From Hofstenia miamia (Eukaryota > Xenacoelomorpha > Acoela): a DNA stretch of 64,000 bases. Made by a program: the position numbers and the translations under genes. Shown here piece after piece: positions 47,161-58,240 of the stretch (position 1 is its first letter; each line of letters starts with the position of its first letter). The notes under the pieces are model-generated. The model saw nothing but the letters and a program-made list of their open reading frames with translations. It made no database searches and had not been told where the DNA came from. The DNA lies in NCBI GenBank assembly GCA_004352715.1, contig SCFE01000041.1:1647613-1711612 (forward strand), written 5' to 3'.

Positions 47161-49983
47161 TAGGAATGGTAAGAAGCTTTGCGAATCTTTTCATCTTATT
47201 TAGCCACCGCAATACACTTTAGTACAAATATTTCACCTGTCAATTTCTTAGGATTTCCAAAGTTTATAGTAGGCTTAGAGAAAATCGTTTGAAATCTAGA
47301 AAAGAAATTTGTGTTTTATAAAGGACTTAGCAGTTTAAGATTATTAAATACTCTTTTAACGAGACCTTAACTTGTTTCATATGATGTGTTGTGTTACCAG
47401 ATTCCAAACAAACGTTATGGGCCAAAACATGCTTATTATTTAAGTAAGCTCTCCATCATGGGCGTAAGAATAATTTTCTGACGGAGGACATCTTAGTCTG
47501 ATGAAGTGACTGGCCACAAGCTGGGCGAAGCCTCACCTTTGACAATATTGAAAATATATATCTTAAAATGCATTTCACGAACTTAGATTTTATTTTTCCC
47601 ATTGCTAAAAAACTTACAAGTAAGCAAAGAAATTAATGTGATGGGGTTTATGTGGATCGATTGTAAATTTCGACTCATAAATAGAACTGCATAAAAGTAT
47701 TTGCCAACACAATCGTAATCAAGCAATCAGAAAAGGATTATCTACTTGTGAGTTGAAAATTTAGAAGTTCTTGAAATGTTTTATTCGTATTTGAAAACAC
47801 ATAGATACTTTTTAAGTTTATATATATATATATATATACGTATATATAAACTAAATTTAAATTCTAATATTTTTAAATCCAAATTTAAAATGCATAATAG
47901 TTCAAAATTAAAACACTTATGAGGATGTTGCAAGATGGGCTTTCTCAAAGGGCAAATGAACTAAATTAAATGCTCTTTGGCGTGATGCACAACGGACCAT
48001 CCTCTGACAAATGCTCAGAGAGTAATTATCTTGTGCCGAGGTAGATAAGAAATAATATGTAAACAAAAGATATCATTTTAAAAAATAGATGAAATACAAA
48101 CAGCTACGTTTCTACTAAGAAATGAACATTACTTTTGCAATTATAAGTCAGTATTATATTTAACAGATCAGCAAACTACAGCATGAATTCAACAAATCCG
48201 ACCGCGTTTTTCTTGTCCTTGACGTAAATATAAACATATACATAATACGAAAAAACGGCACATTGCATCTATTATATTCAAGAGATTGGGAAAATTTCTT
48301 ACACCTTTGTGATTGTATAAAATATTAAAATTAGCAGAGTCTTGGACTACTGATTGTCTTGTCAAAAGGATATTAAACAATTGAGTGCAGTAATATTTTT
48401 GGGTCGCAATTTGAAAATATGTAAACTTTCGAAGTTCAAAAAGTGCTCAATTACTGCAAAAACTGTACTTATTTTTCAATACTATTCCCAAAATTGTAAC
48501 AATTGCGGGTAGATAGTTGACTTCATTTTGTTTATATCGGATATTCAAGATGTAAAAAATATTTTGAAATAGTAAATTAACCAATTCCACTAAGGTCACT
48601 CGAAAATAATATGCAATCGAGTAGATTAACACCAAAATATTAATTTGGAGATAGGTACATTAAATATAAGGATAAATGTTTTCAAACATTAAGAAAAATG
48701 CATATATAATTTCGAATGACGATTTTAAGGTATGTGCTAATATGATCGATTTATTTGCTGTAGTTTTTCTACTGGATTTTCAAAATATAATATCAGCAAT
48801 TTTTAACACAGCAATGAATTTTGTAATAAATATAATGAATTACAATTCGTTTAATAGTTTTAGTGCACATATGTATTCAAGCATTATATGTTTAGCACTC
48901 CTGTGACACTTTTAAAACAACAATTTCTAAAAATTTGCTAACGCAAAATAATAACAAATTCTTTACTAAAAATTTTAAAAAACGAATTATATCAATTTTG
49001 AAAACCTGACGAGGAGGAGGACATTCCACCGTGTCCCTCTTACGTATGCCACTGTGTGCTACGGGAGTAACGGGGAAGCACACTTACTCATAAATGTATC
49101 AATATTCGAGTATTTCTGAATTTTTCAAAATGTTAAAACATGTGGACAAATTCGACGTTTCTTTATGGATGCAGTGCGCAGCTTAGGGATAAATAGGACT
49201 TTTTCAAAAACCATTATTGTACTGTCCTATTCATTTCAAAGCTCCAATAAATAAATTCGTTATGCATTTCCACCTACATGCACGGGATGTCGTTTGATTC
49301 ATTCATTGACATCATGTTGAAATATTTTATGATCTTTGTTGTTGACTCATGCGTGTGCAAAATGAAGAATTGAGTGTGGGATTAATTTAGTATCAGCTCT
49401 GACGAAAGAAGACTGAAAACTTAGAACTATTTGTGGTTACATTTCTGATGATCATTAGCATTGTTAAGGGGGAAAAGGGGTGTCACTCTATTTTTGACGT
49501 GGCCCTAGTGTTACCCTCTAAAAATAAGTGTTGTGAGCTTTTTCACAGTATTCTTCAATTTTAAATGTTTTTTGTATTCAGTTCACAATACACCTTATAA
49601 TCATCCTTCCATACAGAACGAATTAAATAATATAATGGCCTCTCCTTTTAGAACAACACAGATAATGTTTTTCAGTTTTAGTTGTTGATGAATTCGTGAC
49701 ATCTGTAAAAAAGATTTAGTTAGAGATGGCAAGTTACATTTATTACACAGAATATTAGCTAGCTAAAAGGTTCCTGTTAAAATTATAAAATTAAGGGAGA
49801 TTTTTCTGAAAGGTTTTTTAGAGCGACAACTGCCCCACTGCGTCTCACCATTGTGCCCCTAAATATTATAAGCTAGTGCGATTTGCATATCTTCACTGTT
49901 TATTATTAATTCACATTCTTTTCAAATGAAATTGCATGTTTGTTTAAGTAGTCAAATATTTGAGTTAGATATACAGTTCATGA
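47161..49983. other. AT-rich non-coding stretch
   Basis: No supported gene. A (TA)n tract lies at 47819-47848. A GC-richer patch at 49010-49080 has no recognisable content. Confidence 0.45.
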
Positions 49984-50454
49984 GAGGGTCTGAAACAAAC
50001 CGTAATAGTCACAGTGTATATTTCGTGCCTTGCTGTTACAGCCTTCATGTGGTGCCTATTTTTTCTAAGAAAATCTCCTGCATGTGACCCCTTAAAAAAT
50101 TCATTTTCTTTTAAAAATTGTGAAGCTGATATAGGATGCACATTATTGGAATATATTACAGCACCTCCCTCAGTTTTTCTTACAAGAAAAAAATCATTAC
50201 ATAGTGACTTTAAAAATGTTACACTCTGTTTAACAATTTTAGATAACTGTAATTGCAAAATTGGTCCCTATTACCAACATGTATTTGAAGGACTTCCTTC
50301 GCTTTTCAAAAATATAACCTATGCAGGAAAAGTTTATAAGGACAATGTAGAATTGTTAGTTTACAAACTCCGGGTTTTGACTCTTGTAGAGATTGCGGAG
50401 ACTTTTAAATTTTGGTTACTTTTCGAAAAGACAATTGCTTCCTTCATGAAATAG
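49984..50454 (+). CDS. Unrecognised open frame of about 157 codons (possible exon)
   Basis: Open from just after a stop at 49981-49983 to the stop after 50454, unusually long for such AT-rich DNA, so it is likely to be or to have been coding. There is no ATG near its start; the first in-frame ATG is at about 50047, so it may be an exon or a 3' fragment. The N-terminal part is hydrophobic (VYISCLAVTAFMWCLFFLRK). A FSFKNCEADI motif recurs as FFKNCVADI at about 58946, and the differences between the two DNA copies are partly at third codon positions. The minus strand of the same segment is also open for 97 codons and equally conserved (SASQFLK versus SATQFLK), so the coding strand is uncertain. 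No domain recognised; a mobile-element origin is possible. Confidence 0.35.
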   Translation, partial: EGLKQTVIVTVYISCLAVTAFMWCLFFLRKSPACDPLKNSFSFKNCEADIGCTLLEYITAPPSVFLTRKKSLHSDFKNVTLCLTILDNCNCKIGPYYQHVFEGLPSLFKNITYAGKVYKDNVELLVYKLRVLTLVEIAETFKFWLLFEKTIASFMK

Positions 50455-50899
50455 TGGAAAAAATTCTAAGAGGAAGCTACAAACTTCAATTGAAGAATAT
50501 CATGCATATTGATAAAATGTATTGAAGCATTGAATTCGAATTTGGAATATGTTTGATATAATGTGTAAATTTCATATTATTAGCTTTAGTTTTATGTGTT
50601 TGAAAATATCATTTTTGAGAACACTAAAAAAACTATATCCATTAAATCTAGACTAAGGCACATCACACAATGCTGTTAAGGTAACCCTAACATAAGTGTG
50701 CGATCTCTCCACAAGCAAGTCAGTTTCAAAAGAAAATGCCTTACTCCGTCCAGCCATTTTTTTATTCAACAAATAGAAGCATTCTTTCCTTGCAGCGCAC
50801 TCTTAAACAGAAATGGAAGTGGGGTGTAGTTCAATACTATAGATTTTAATAGAGTAGCGGTTGATACAGCAGTAAAACAATGCAGAATCCTGATAATAA
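50455..50899. other. Non-coding stretch
   Basis: No supported gene or repeat. Confidence 0.5.
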
Positions 50900-51243
50900 T
50901 AAGCAGTTAACACAATGTAATTACTCTAACTTTGTACTGTATACTCATTTTGTATCAAAGAAAACACCAAGGTTCTCTATTGATGGGTCCTCTATCCCTG
51001 CATCACCAATGCACACACAATTCGCTCTGAAAAGCAATAGGTCTACGAGTGTCAACACCAAAAAGTTCTTTTTAGCATCAAACTGGTTCGGGAATATCAT
51101 TGATTTTATTTCTTCCATGCAAATTTCCAAACATGAGTTTTGATCTTTGTTTGAAACAAAGCCCATATAGAACTGCATGTCATCAGCATATATATGGTAT
51201 TCAATATTGTCTAAGCACACAAGTTCACCAAAAGCCAAACTAT
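50900..51243 (-). pseudogene. LINE reverse transcriptase, YADD part
   Basis: A minus-strand frame reads SLAFGELVCLDNIEYHIYADDMQFYMGF followed by a helix CLEICMEEIKSM..PNQF and an ENLGVFFDTK end. This is the standard CR1/jockey RT layout in which the catalytic YADD box is followed by the N-x-x-K-T-E region. The catalytic pair is intact, but only about 97 codons survive. The RT segment that should come just before it (VPQGSISGPLLL) lies at 52320-52440, separated by a 1.07 kb insertion. Confidence 0.85.
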
Positions 51244-51247
51244 TTAA

Positions 51248-52319
51248 TGTTTATTATTTTTAATTTTAGGTTCTTACAAGTGAGAGTAAAGATTAATTCA
51301 CAAGACTATGAGTTGCATTTTTTAGTGTATATTTTTAAATTGAAGTTGAGAGGGTTTTGTCTTCAACATTTCCTTAATAGATATAATATTATTAGTCAAT
51401 ATTTAAATGATTGCAAAGTGACTGTGCCAATGCTCTTGAAATGCTGATTTATTTAATGTTTAAATCGTTTATTAATATTTTGCGTTTTTAGAAATGCATT
51501 TGAAATATTCATGCTATTTGTTTAGAATAATATATGTTCCTGTATCTCTTAATCCTTGCATCCTTAAGAAAAGATGGCGTCAATAGTGCTCCCTATTTAC
51601 ATTGATGATGTTGCTCACTTTGGTTTCTGAATAGCTTGCACGGATTTTATTTAAGATATACATATATCTTGGTATGACATTTCCTCATTAGATTTATATT
51701 TAAGCTAATGTTTCTGTAAATTTGAAAAAAAATTAGTTTGTCAGCAATAAGAATATTTTTGCAGCTACAATTCCACTCAAATGAAGAGATTTAAATGAAA
51801 TTTGTTAATTGATTATACTATAGTAACTTTGAATTTTTGCCTAGGCATTGTTTATATGGGTAATTCAAATTTCAAGCTAAGCTCCACTGTAGCTTAAATT
51901 TATTTGTCAAGTATTAGTTGCATTTACACTGTTTGTAATATTTTCTATTTAGGTATTCATTTCTTAGAAGAATTTTAATGACATGCATGTTTATCCACAC
52001 ATTCACAACTGTAGAAACAAAATGTAAGAATTTCAAGAGTTTAATATAATTGTGTGAATGCTAGTTTTGAATTTTTCAATTGCATGTACTTACTATATAT
52101 TTTTTAGTAACTTTCGTGACTACTTTGGTATTGTTCATTGTGAGTAAAGCAAATGAACGCAAATTACAATATATAAATGCATTTACATTAATAGTTTCAA
52201 TGAAATATCTCTAATTTACTTAGAAAGCATGGCAAATGGCAGCAGCTTGCCAAATGCCGCATGATGCAAGCAATTCATTGTAGTAAGAATGCTGTGTGCA
52301 TGCCATGTGTGTTTGCTTA
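51248..52319. mobile_element. 1.07 kb insertion splitting the LINE, TTAA on both sides
   Basis: The two halves of one RT domain end at TTAA (51244-51247 and 52320-52323), which could be a target-site duplication of the kind made by piggyBac-type elements. The insert has no transposase and no clear terminal inverted repeat, so its family is open. It contains no gene I recognise; a 115-codon plus-strand frame at 51100-51447 is AT-driven. A deletion or scaffold error is an alternative. Confidence 0.4.
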
Positions 52320-52440
52320 TTAAGAAGTAAGGGGCCTGAAATGGAGCCTTGTGGAACCCAGGTATTAGGGGGAAAACCCCTTGATACAGAAGAGTGAATT
52401 TTTTACTTTCTGTGTTCTCACAATTGATATTTGTCAATCA
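52320..52440 (-). pseudogene. LINE reverse transcriptase, VPQGS part
   Basis: The minus strand reads PPNTWVPQGSISGPLLL, the conserved GVPQGSVLGPLLF box of non-LTR RTs, just upstream in element order of the YADD part at 51243. Overlapping frames are shifted, so it is dead. Confidence 0.75.
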
Positions 52441-52757
52441 AGGGCTGAAGAAAGCCCTATAACAATATTATAGATGTTGACTAAGAACAGTGATCAAATG
52501 TACTAATAGCAGAAGGTAAGTCGTCCACTAAAATAGCAATTGCACAATTTCCATTATTCATCATTTTCAAGATATTGTAGTATATTTGCATCCCTACGTT
52601 GTAAATTGATAATATGTGTCGATTTAGTAATATAGCGACGATAAGCAATGTACAATTAGTGATTGAATATTCTTTGTATTCTGATTGGTTGCTCGTACGA
52701 GGAATCCATTTTATTTGCGTAATTTGAATTTCAGACATCACAGCAGTTTTAAATATT
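52441..52757. other. Non-coding stretch before the LTR element
   Basis: No supported gene. The exact start of the LTR is uncertain. Confidence 0.4.
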
Positions 52758-53438
52758 TGTCCTGCTATTACTCACCATTTGATCACAAGTGAGTTAATGT
52801 TATCTATTATTTGTAAATACCCAAATGTGTGATTTCTGTTAATTTAAGTTTTGCTACCCTAGCTTACAGTTGCTTTTATTTTAACTATTATAGATTTCCC
52901 CAGCCATATATTTAATAACATTAACTTTTAGCATTTTTCGGATAAGATAGTTTTCATAAAGTGCCCTCTTATTATCTTTTATTATCTTTATTATTTTATA
53001 TGTATTTGATCAACATGATCAACGCTTAAGGTATCACTCCGGGCGAAAGGTAGGATAACCTGAGGCTTTAAATGGTCCTCTGGTTTGACTCCTCTAGTCT
53101 AGGTGATAGTAGGTATTAGGTATAAGGATGAGTACGGTTAGGAAGCGCGGTTTGCATGTAGCTATAATAATTGCATTTTCTCTAGTCTAAAATGAGCTGA
53201 GACATTAGGTATTGGAAATGGTTCATTGCTTCGGCCGGAGGCCTGATTCTGTAAGAAGAAGTTTGGAATTAACTTATTCTCTGAATACTGATTAACCTTG
53301 GAATGAAAATGCTCTTGTTTTTCTCATTAGACAGATAACACAATAACTAGTAGTTTCATCGGTTATGTTTAATATATCTAAAGATGGAATGCTTGCTGAG
53401 TGTTGCACGTGCTTCTACCACAAGACAAGCATTCTACA
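52758..53438 (+). repeat. 5' LTR
   Basis: Ends in CATTCTACA. 52891-53438 matches the 3' LTR base for base apart from about 18 differences. The part before 52891 has no 3' partner because of the gap, so the start at TGT (52758) is a proposal. A CTTTTATTATC repeat and AATAAAG occur near 52960-53000. Confidence 0.75.
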
Positions 53439-53459
53439 TGGTGACCCTGATGACTCTGA
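53439..53459 (+). promoter_or_regulatory. Primer-binding site
   Basis: TGGTGACCCTGATGACTCTG follows the LTR end directly. TGG complements the CCA end of a tRNA, as in minus-strand primer sites. The tRNA was not identified. Confidence 0.75.
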
Positions 53460-53463
53460 ATAC

Positions 53464-53954
53464 GTTACTGATGGATTTTACCTCTTTGTTTTCTATTAAA
53501 TAAAGTAATAAATTTTCGAAGAGTAATACAAAGAAGAGTTGTTATTGTTCTTACTGTTTCTATTAAATCCTTACACAAATCAGTACAGAAATCAAAAACC
53601 TTAGCCGCAGCGCTGCAGCCAACCTCTAACTCAAGATCAACCTAATTGGTACTAAATGCTAGCTAAAAAGAGTCATGCCAACTACCATTTTGGTTTCAGT
53701 TATCTTACCATAGCCCANGTTACCGATGGATTTTACCTCTTTGTTTTCTATTAAATAAAGTAATACATTCTCGAAGAGTGATACAAAGAAGAGTTGTTAT
53801 TGTTCTTACTTACACAAATCAGTACAGAAATCAAAAACCTTAGCCGCAGCGCTGCAGCCAACCTCTAACTCAAGATCAACCTAATTGGTACTAAATGCTA
53901 GCTAAAGAGTCATGCCAACTACCATTTCGGTTTCAGTTATCTTACCATAGCCCA
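53464..53954. repeat. Leader present twice around a single-N join
   Basis: 53464-53717 and 53719-53954 are the same leader sequence with a 16 bp indel, a 2 bp indel and a few substitutions, separated by an N at 53718. They are best read as two element copies or haplotypes whose contig ends were abutted without merging. Confidence 0.9.
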
Positions 53955-53966
53955 TTCGATATCACA

Positions 53967-54756
53967 ATGGAATCTTGTATAACTCGTTCTAAAACTCACA
54001 AAGCCCTCACTGTCGAAGACCTCCAAAAAATCTCCCGTGACGAACTCCTACAAATGGTTGTAAGTCTCCAAAACAACCTACTCGAATCCCAAAACCAAAA
54101 GGAAAATCTTGAACAACAACTACTTGAAGCTTGCCGTAACAAACAAGATTTACTTGACAGATTTAATAATCTTCAAGAACAATTCGAAGACTTTAAGAAA
54201 CAAATTCTTGATCAAAAACAATCAGCACTCCAAGCTTCTCAAGACAACCTAGTTAATCCCATTGACGTAACTCCCCAACTAAACGCAATTCGTAAAGAAA
54301 TGTTGGAACAAGTCGAACAGATTGAAAAGAAAATGTCGAAAGACTTGAAAAAATTTATTCAAGAGATAAAAATGGAAAAACTTGCTACTGATTTATTTCA
54401 GCCCAGCTATGACGATTCGCCATTACCTGAATTTCCAACAAATGCGACGCCAATGAATATAGTTCAACCTCCAAAATTTAACGGAAAAATTGATGCTGCA
54501 TCACCCACTTTCGATGAATGGTTTGCACAATACGAACTATATATGCAACAAATGAAATTAGATCAAACAACTGCCGCTTCTCAATTAGCTTTTTATTTAA
54601 AAGATAAAGCTAATACCTATTACCTCAGTTTTGATGAAGAAACTAAAACTGATTATCCAACATTAATCGGAAAATTCAAATACCACTTCAACCCTAGATC
54701 GATAAAAAAACAATATCATATGCTATTGCTTGAACAACAATACAAATGCAATGATG
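53967..54756 (+). CDS. Gag polyprotein, N-terminal 263 codons (cut by gap)
   Basis: The start at 53967 (MESCITRSK) is chosen over the in-frame ATG at 53895 because it follows the leader and matches the TRSK-type Gag start; the earlier ATG lies in the duplicated leader. Residues about 15-140 are Gln, Glu and Lys rich with heptad-like leucines, a predicted coiled coil. Residues 167-263 form a retrotransposon Gag core: PPKFNGKIDAASPTFDEW, then an AASQLAFYLKDKANTYYL helix, TKTDYPTLIGKF and QYHMLL. In the family this core builds the virus-like particle. The same landmarks occur in the minus-strand Gag (PKFTG, SPTFNEW, TKTNYKKLIGEY, QYRMLL). The frame is intact up to the gap, suggesting a young element. 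Any zinc knuckle would be in the gap. Confidence 0.85.
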
Positions 54757-55756
54757 NNNNNNNNNNNNNNNNNNNNNNNNNNNNNNNNNNNNNNNNNNNN
54801 NNNNNNNNNNNNNNNNNNNNNNNNNNNNNNNNNNNNNNNNNNNNNNNNNNNNNNNNNNNNNNNNNNNNNNNNNNNNNNNNNNNNNNNNNNNNNNNNNNNN
54901 NNNNNNNNNNNNNNNNNNNNNNNNNNNNNNNNNNNNNNNNNNNNNNNNNNNNNNNNNNNNNNNNNNNNNNNNNNNNNNNNNNNNNNNNNNNNNNNNNNNN
55001 NNNNNNNNNNNNNNNNNNNNNNNNNNNNNNNNNNNNNNNNNNNNNNNNNNNNNNNNNNNNNNNNNNNNNNNNNNNNNNNNNNNNNNNNNNNNNNNNNNNN
55101 NNNNNNNNNNNNNNNNNNNNNNNNNNNNNNNNNNNNNNNNNNNNNNNNNNNNNNNNNNNNNNNNNNNNNNNNNNNNNNNNNNNNNNNNNNNNNNNNNNNN
55201 NNNNNNNNNNNNNNNNNNNNNNNNNNNNNNNNNNNNNNNNNNNNNNNNNNNNNNNNNNNNNNNNNNNNNNNNNNNNNNNNNNNNNNNNNNNNNNNNNNNN
55301 NNNNNNNNNNNNNNNNNNNNNNNNNNNNNNNNNNNNNNNNNNNNNNNNNNNNNNNNNNNNNNNNNNNNNNNNNNNNNNNNNNNNNNNNNNNNNNNNNNNN
55401 NNNNNNNNNNNNNNNNNNNNNNNNNNNNNNNNNNNNNNNNNNNNNNNNNNNNNNNNNNNNNNNNNNNNNNNNNNNNNNNNNNNNNNNNNNNNNNNNNNNN
55501 NNNNNNNNNNNNNNNNNNNNNNNNNNNNNNNNNNNNNNNNNNNNNNNNNNNNNNNNNNNNNNNNNNNNNNNNNNNNNNNNNNNNNNNNNNNNNNNNNNNN
55601 NNNNNNNNNNNNNNNNNNNNNNNNNNNNNNNNNNNNNNNNNNNNNNNNNNNNNNNNNNNNNNNNNNNNNNNNNNNNNNNNNNNNNNNNNNNNNNNNNNNN
55701 NNNNNNNNNNNNNNNNNNNNNNNNNNNNNNNNNNNNNNNNNNNNNNNNNNNNNNNN
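54757..55756. other. Assembly gap (1000 N)
   Basis: Placeholder of unknown true length. The rest of gag, and possibly all of pol, may be here. Confidence 0.99.
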
Positions 55757-57374
55757 ATCTAGGTAAAGTCTCTATTCATCTCACTATGCAATTATCAGAC
55801 GCCACAATAAGAGAGTTAAACAGTTATTGGAATAACATTAAAGGCGAGCAATTAAAAACAGAAGTTTGGCCTGACATCGAAATTAAATCACCATCGCTAA
55901 CATATCACTCTTCTGTGGAAACAGCCATATCTAATATGCAAATATCGTTCAATTTGAAAGATAAAACCGACTTTAGTAAAACCTTATTCTCAGAAGAAAA
56001 AGTGCCAACATTTAATGCTAAAGCAGCTATGTGGTTATTATCAATTTTCTTAACGAAATTTGAAACACTTTCTCTGCCAATTGACAAGAGGTTACCCCAA
56101 AACATGTCGAAAACTACAAACTTTGAAATTGCTATAGCCCCAATTTCTACAAAAGCAAAAAATTGGTTATTAAGTGGAATTACTATAGCAACAAGTCCTC
56201 TCAAAGCCGATGCTAAAATATTCTATAAATACAAAAAATATTTTACACGTTTACTCTGTCAGTACCATATCACCGGCGTAATTCCCATAACAATTTTATG
56301 TTTCAAACTTGGTGTAGATTACAACGACGTCACACTCTTCTCTGACCATGTACGAAAATACATGTGGGGTGCTACAAGTGAAACTCGCTACAACACTATA
56401 CCCGGTGATCTCTTACCTCTTTCTACTGACGATATTTTCAACAGAAGACNNNNNNNNNNNNNNNNNNNNNNNNNNTTGGAGTAGATTACAACGACATCAC
56501 ACTCTTCTCTGACCATGTACGAAAATACATGTGGGGTGCTACAAGTGAAACTCGTTACAACACCATACCTGGAGATCTCTTACCTCTTTCTACTGACGAT
56601 ATTTTCAACAGAAGACAGAAAAATACGAAGACAATACGTCAACAGTATAAACGCAAACTTGCTGACAACTGCAACGATCTCCTATACAAATGGCTTCAAA
56701 AATACTATGTCACATGCAAGTATCAAAAAGAAGTTTACTTTAATAAATCCCTTCTACAAAACGGCATTTCAACAAACATTATTGTTACCGAAAAAGTTCC
56801 GCTTAGTCCTATTGAACTCAAGCAAGAAGAGATTATCCTCTGTGAGAGCACAATCACATTATCTCCACGCCTCCAAAACGAGATTGAAAAAGTCAATTTA
56901 GAAAAACTTGGTATCAAACCTCCAGAACAATTACAAGAATGGATATCTGTAATAGACGAAAATTTCCTCATTACTAAAATTCCTTCTATATCTCAACAAA
57001 GAGAAATTGCTACTCCACGTCAATATGGTCCAGTGAAAGAATGCGACACTGAAAATCTCCAAACGTATTTCACTACAGAAGTGTTTTCAGAACAGGAAAT
57101 AGACAATTTACTTAAACCACTACAACCACTTAGTCTTGACGTCGAATGTAAACCAGCAAAATTCTTCATACTCAAAGCTATTCAACTTCAATTACGGAAA
57201 ATCGGTCTTAGCAATGAATTTTGGATGACAATTGATAAAGTACAACACAATTTTCCTGTAACATATGGTGTTGCTTGGTTAAAAACAACAGATATCACAG
57301 AAGATGCACTCTGGAAACATATCACCTGTGAAAATTACTTATGTACACCACTGGCAACTATTAAACTGCCCGCA
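55757..57374 (+). CDS. Unrecognised element protein upstream of the 3' LTR
   Basis: A long open frame in two contig pieces (55757-56449 and 56476-57374) that share a 141 bp overlap around a 26-N gap, so the true length is about 490-500 codons. Start and end are lost in gaps. The protein is Lys, Leu, Ile and Thr rich. Notable stretches are MWLLSIFLTKFETL, KYFTRLLCQYHITGVIPITI, HVRKYMWGATSETRYNTIPG and NNLYKWLQKYYV-like KWLQKYYVTCKYQKE. A few hydrophobic patches do not make clear membrane anchors, and there are no zinc knuckles, DTG, YxDD or integrase motifs. The absence of stops and codon use like the Gag frame argue that it is a real, young element gene. Its position suits an extra 3' ORF (where env lies in some elements), but it does not look like a typical envelope. 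Function unknown. Confidence 0.6.
56309..56616. repeat. Unmerged 141 bp contig overlap around a 26-N gap
   Basis: 56309-56449 and 56476-56616 are the same segment with a few, mostly synonymous differences (for example GACGTC versus GACATC), separated by Ns at 56450-56475. Confidence 0.9.
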
Positions 57375-57411
57375 NNNNNNNNNNNNNNNNNNNNNNNNNN
57401 NNNNNNNNNNN
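57375..57411. other. Assembly gap (37 N)
   Basis: Separates the unrecognised ORF from the 3' LTR; it hides the ORF end, any polypurine tract and the LTR start. Confidence 0.95.
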
Positions 57412-57959
57412 TAGATTTCCCCAACCATATATTTAACTAACATTACTTTTAGCATTTTTTGGATAAGATAGTTTTAATAAAGTGCCCTCTTATTATCTTT
57501 TATTATCTTTATTATTTTATATGTATTTGATCAACATGGTCAACGCTTAAGGTATCACTCTGGGCGAAAGGTAGGATAACTAGAGGCTCTAAATGGCCCT
57601 CTGGTTTGACTCCTCTAGTCTAGGTGATAGTAGGTATTAGGTATAAGGATGAGTACAGTTAGGAAGCGCGGTTTGCATGTAGCTATAATAATTGCATTTT
57701 CTCTAGTCTAAAATGAGCTGAGATATTAGGTATTGGAAATGGTTCATCGCTTTGGCCGGAGGCCTGATTCTGTAAGAAGAAGTTTGGAATTAACTTATTC
57801 TCTGAAAACTGATTAACCTTGGAATGAAAATGCTCTTGTTTTTCTCATTAGACAGATAACACAATAACTAGTAGTTTCATCAGTTATGTTTAATATATCT
57901 AAAGATGGAATGCTTGCTGAGTGTTGCACATGCTTCTACCACAAGACAAGCATTCTACA
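57412..57959 (+). repeat. 3' LTR (5' part lost in gap)
   Basis: 548 bp matching 52891-53438. Ends in CATTCTACA, followed by ATATC. Confidence 0.9.
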
Positions 57960-58093
57960 ATATCATTCTTTTCTTGAAGAAATGCTGATTCAATTGAATA
58001 CTACTTAGTATAAGCTTATTGATATTTCAACCTCAATGAATATCTATATAAATAATAATTCAACTGTAATAGGACATCAGTATCAACTGTAGT

Positions 58094-58240
58094 ATCCCAC
58101 ATAGCCGACAACTGGGGGGGCACCAGTGGGAAAATCAGTGGGCCACCAGGTGGGATTTGGCCACCCATGCACCAGTGGGTCACTGGTGGCTAATTGGTGG
58201 TCTACTTGTGGCTAATTGGTGGTCCACTAATGGCAAAAGC
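58094..58240. repeat. GC-rich CCACCAGTGGG / GGTGGCTAATT minisatellite
   Basis: A sharply G-rich block with repeated ACCAGTGGG, GGCCACC and a 22 bp period unit containing GTGGCTAATTGGTGGTC (units at about 58185 and 58207). It includes a run of seven G. Both CCACCAGT and its inverse occur, so it can also fold. Confidence 0.8.

Larger units (their letters stand above)
52758..57959 (+). mobile_element. Ty3/gypsy-type LTR retrotransposon with an unrecognised 3' ORF
   Basis: Two direct LTRs of at least 548 bp (52891-53438 and 57412-57959) differ at about 18 positions. They flank a primer-binding site, a leader, a Gag frame, a 1000-N gap and a long unrecognised frame. The LTR probably starts at TGT at 52758: the preceding ATATT resembles ATATC that follows the 3' LTR, an imperfect 5 bp target duplication. 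No protease, RT or integrase is visible; they may be in the gap, or the element may be non-autonomous. Three joins inside (53718, 56450-56475, 57375-57411) mean that the internal structure is only partly trustworthy. Gag is clearly related to the one in the minus-strand element at 61657-63244. Confidence 0.8.

Noticed and set aside
55757-57374. Calling the unrecognised ORF an envelope gene because of its position
   Set aside because: No signal peptide, clear membrane anchor, cysteine pattern or cleavage site is visible; position alone is not enough.
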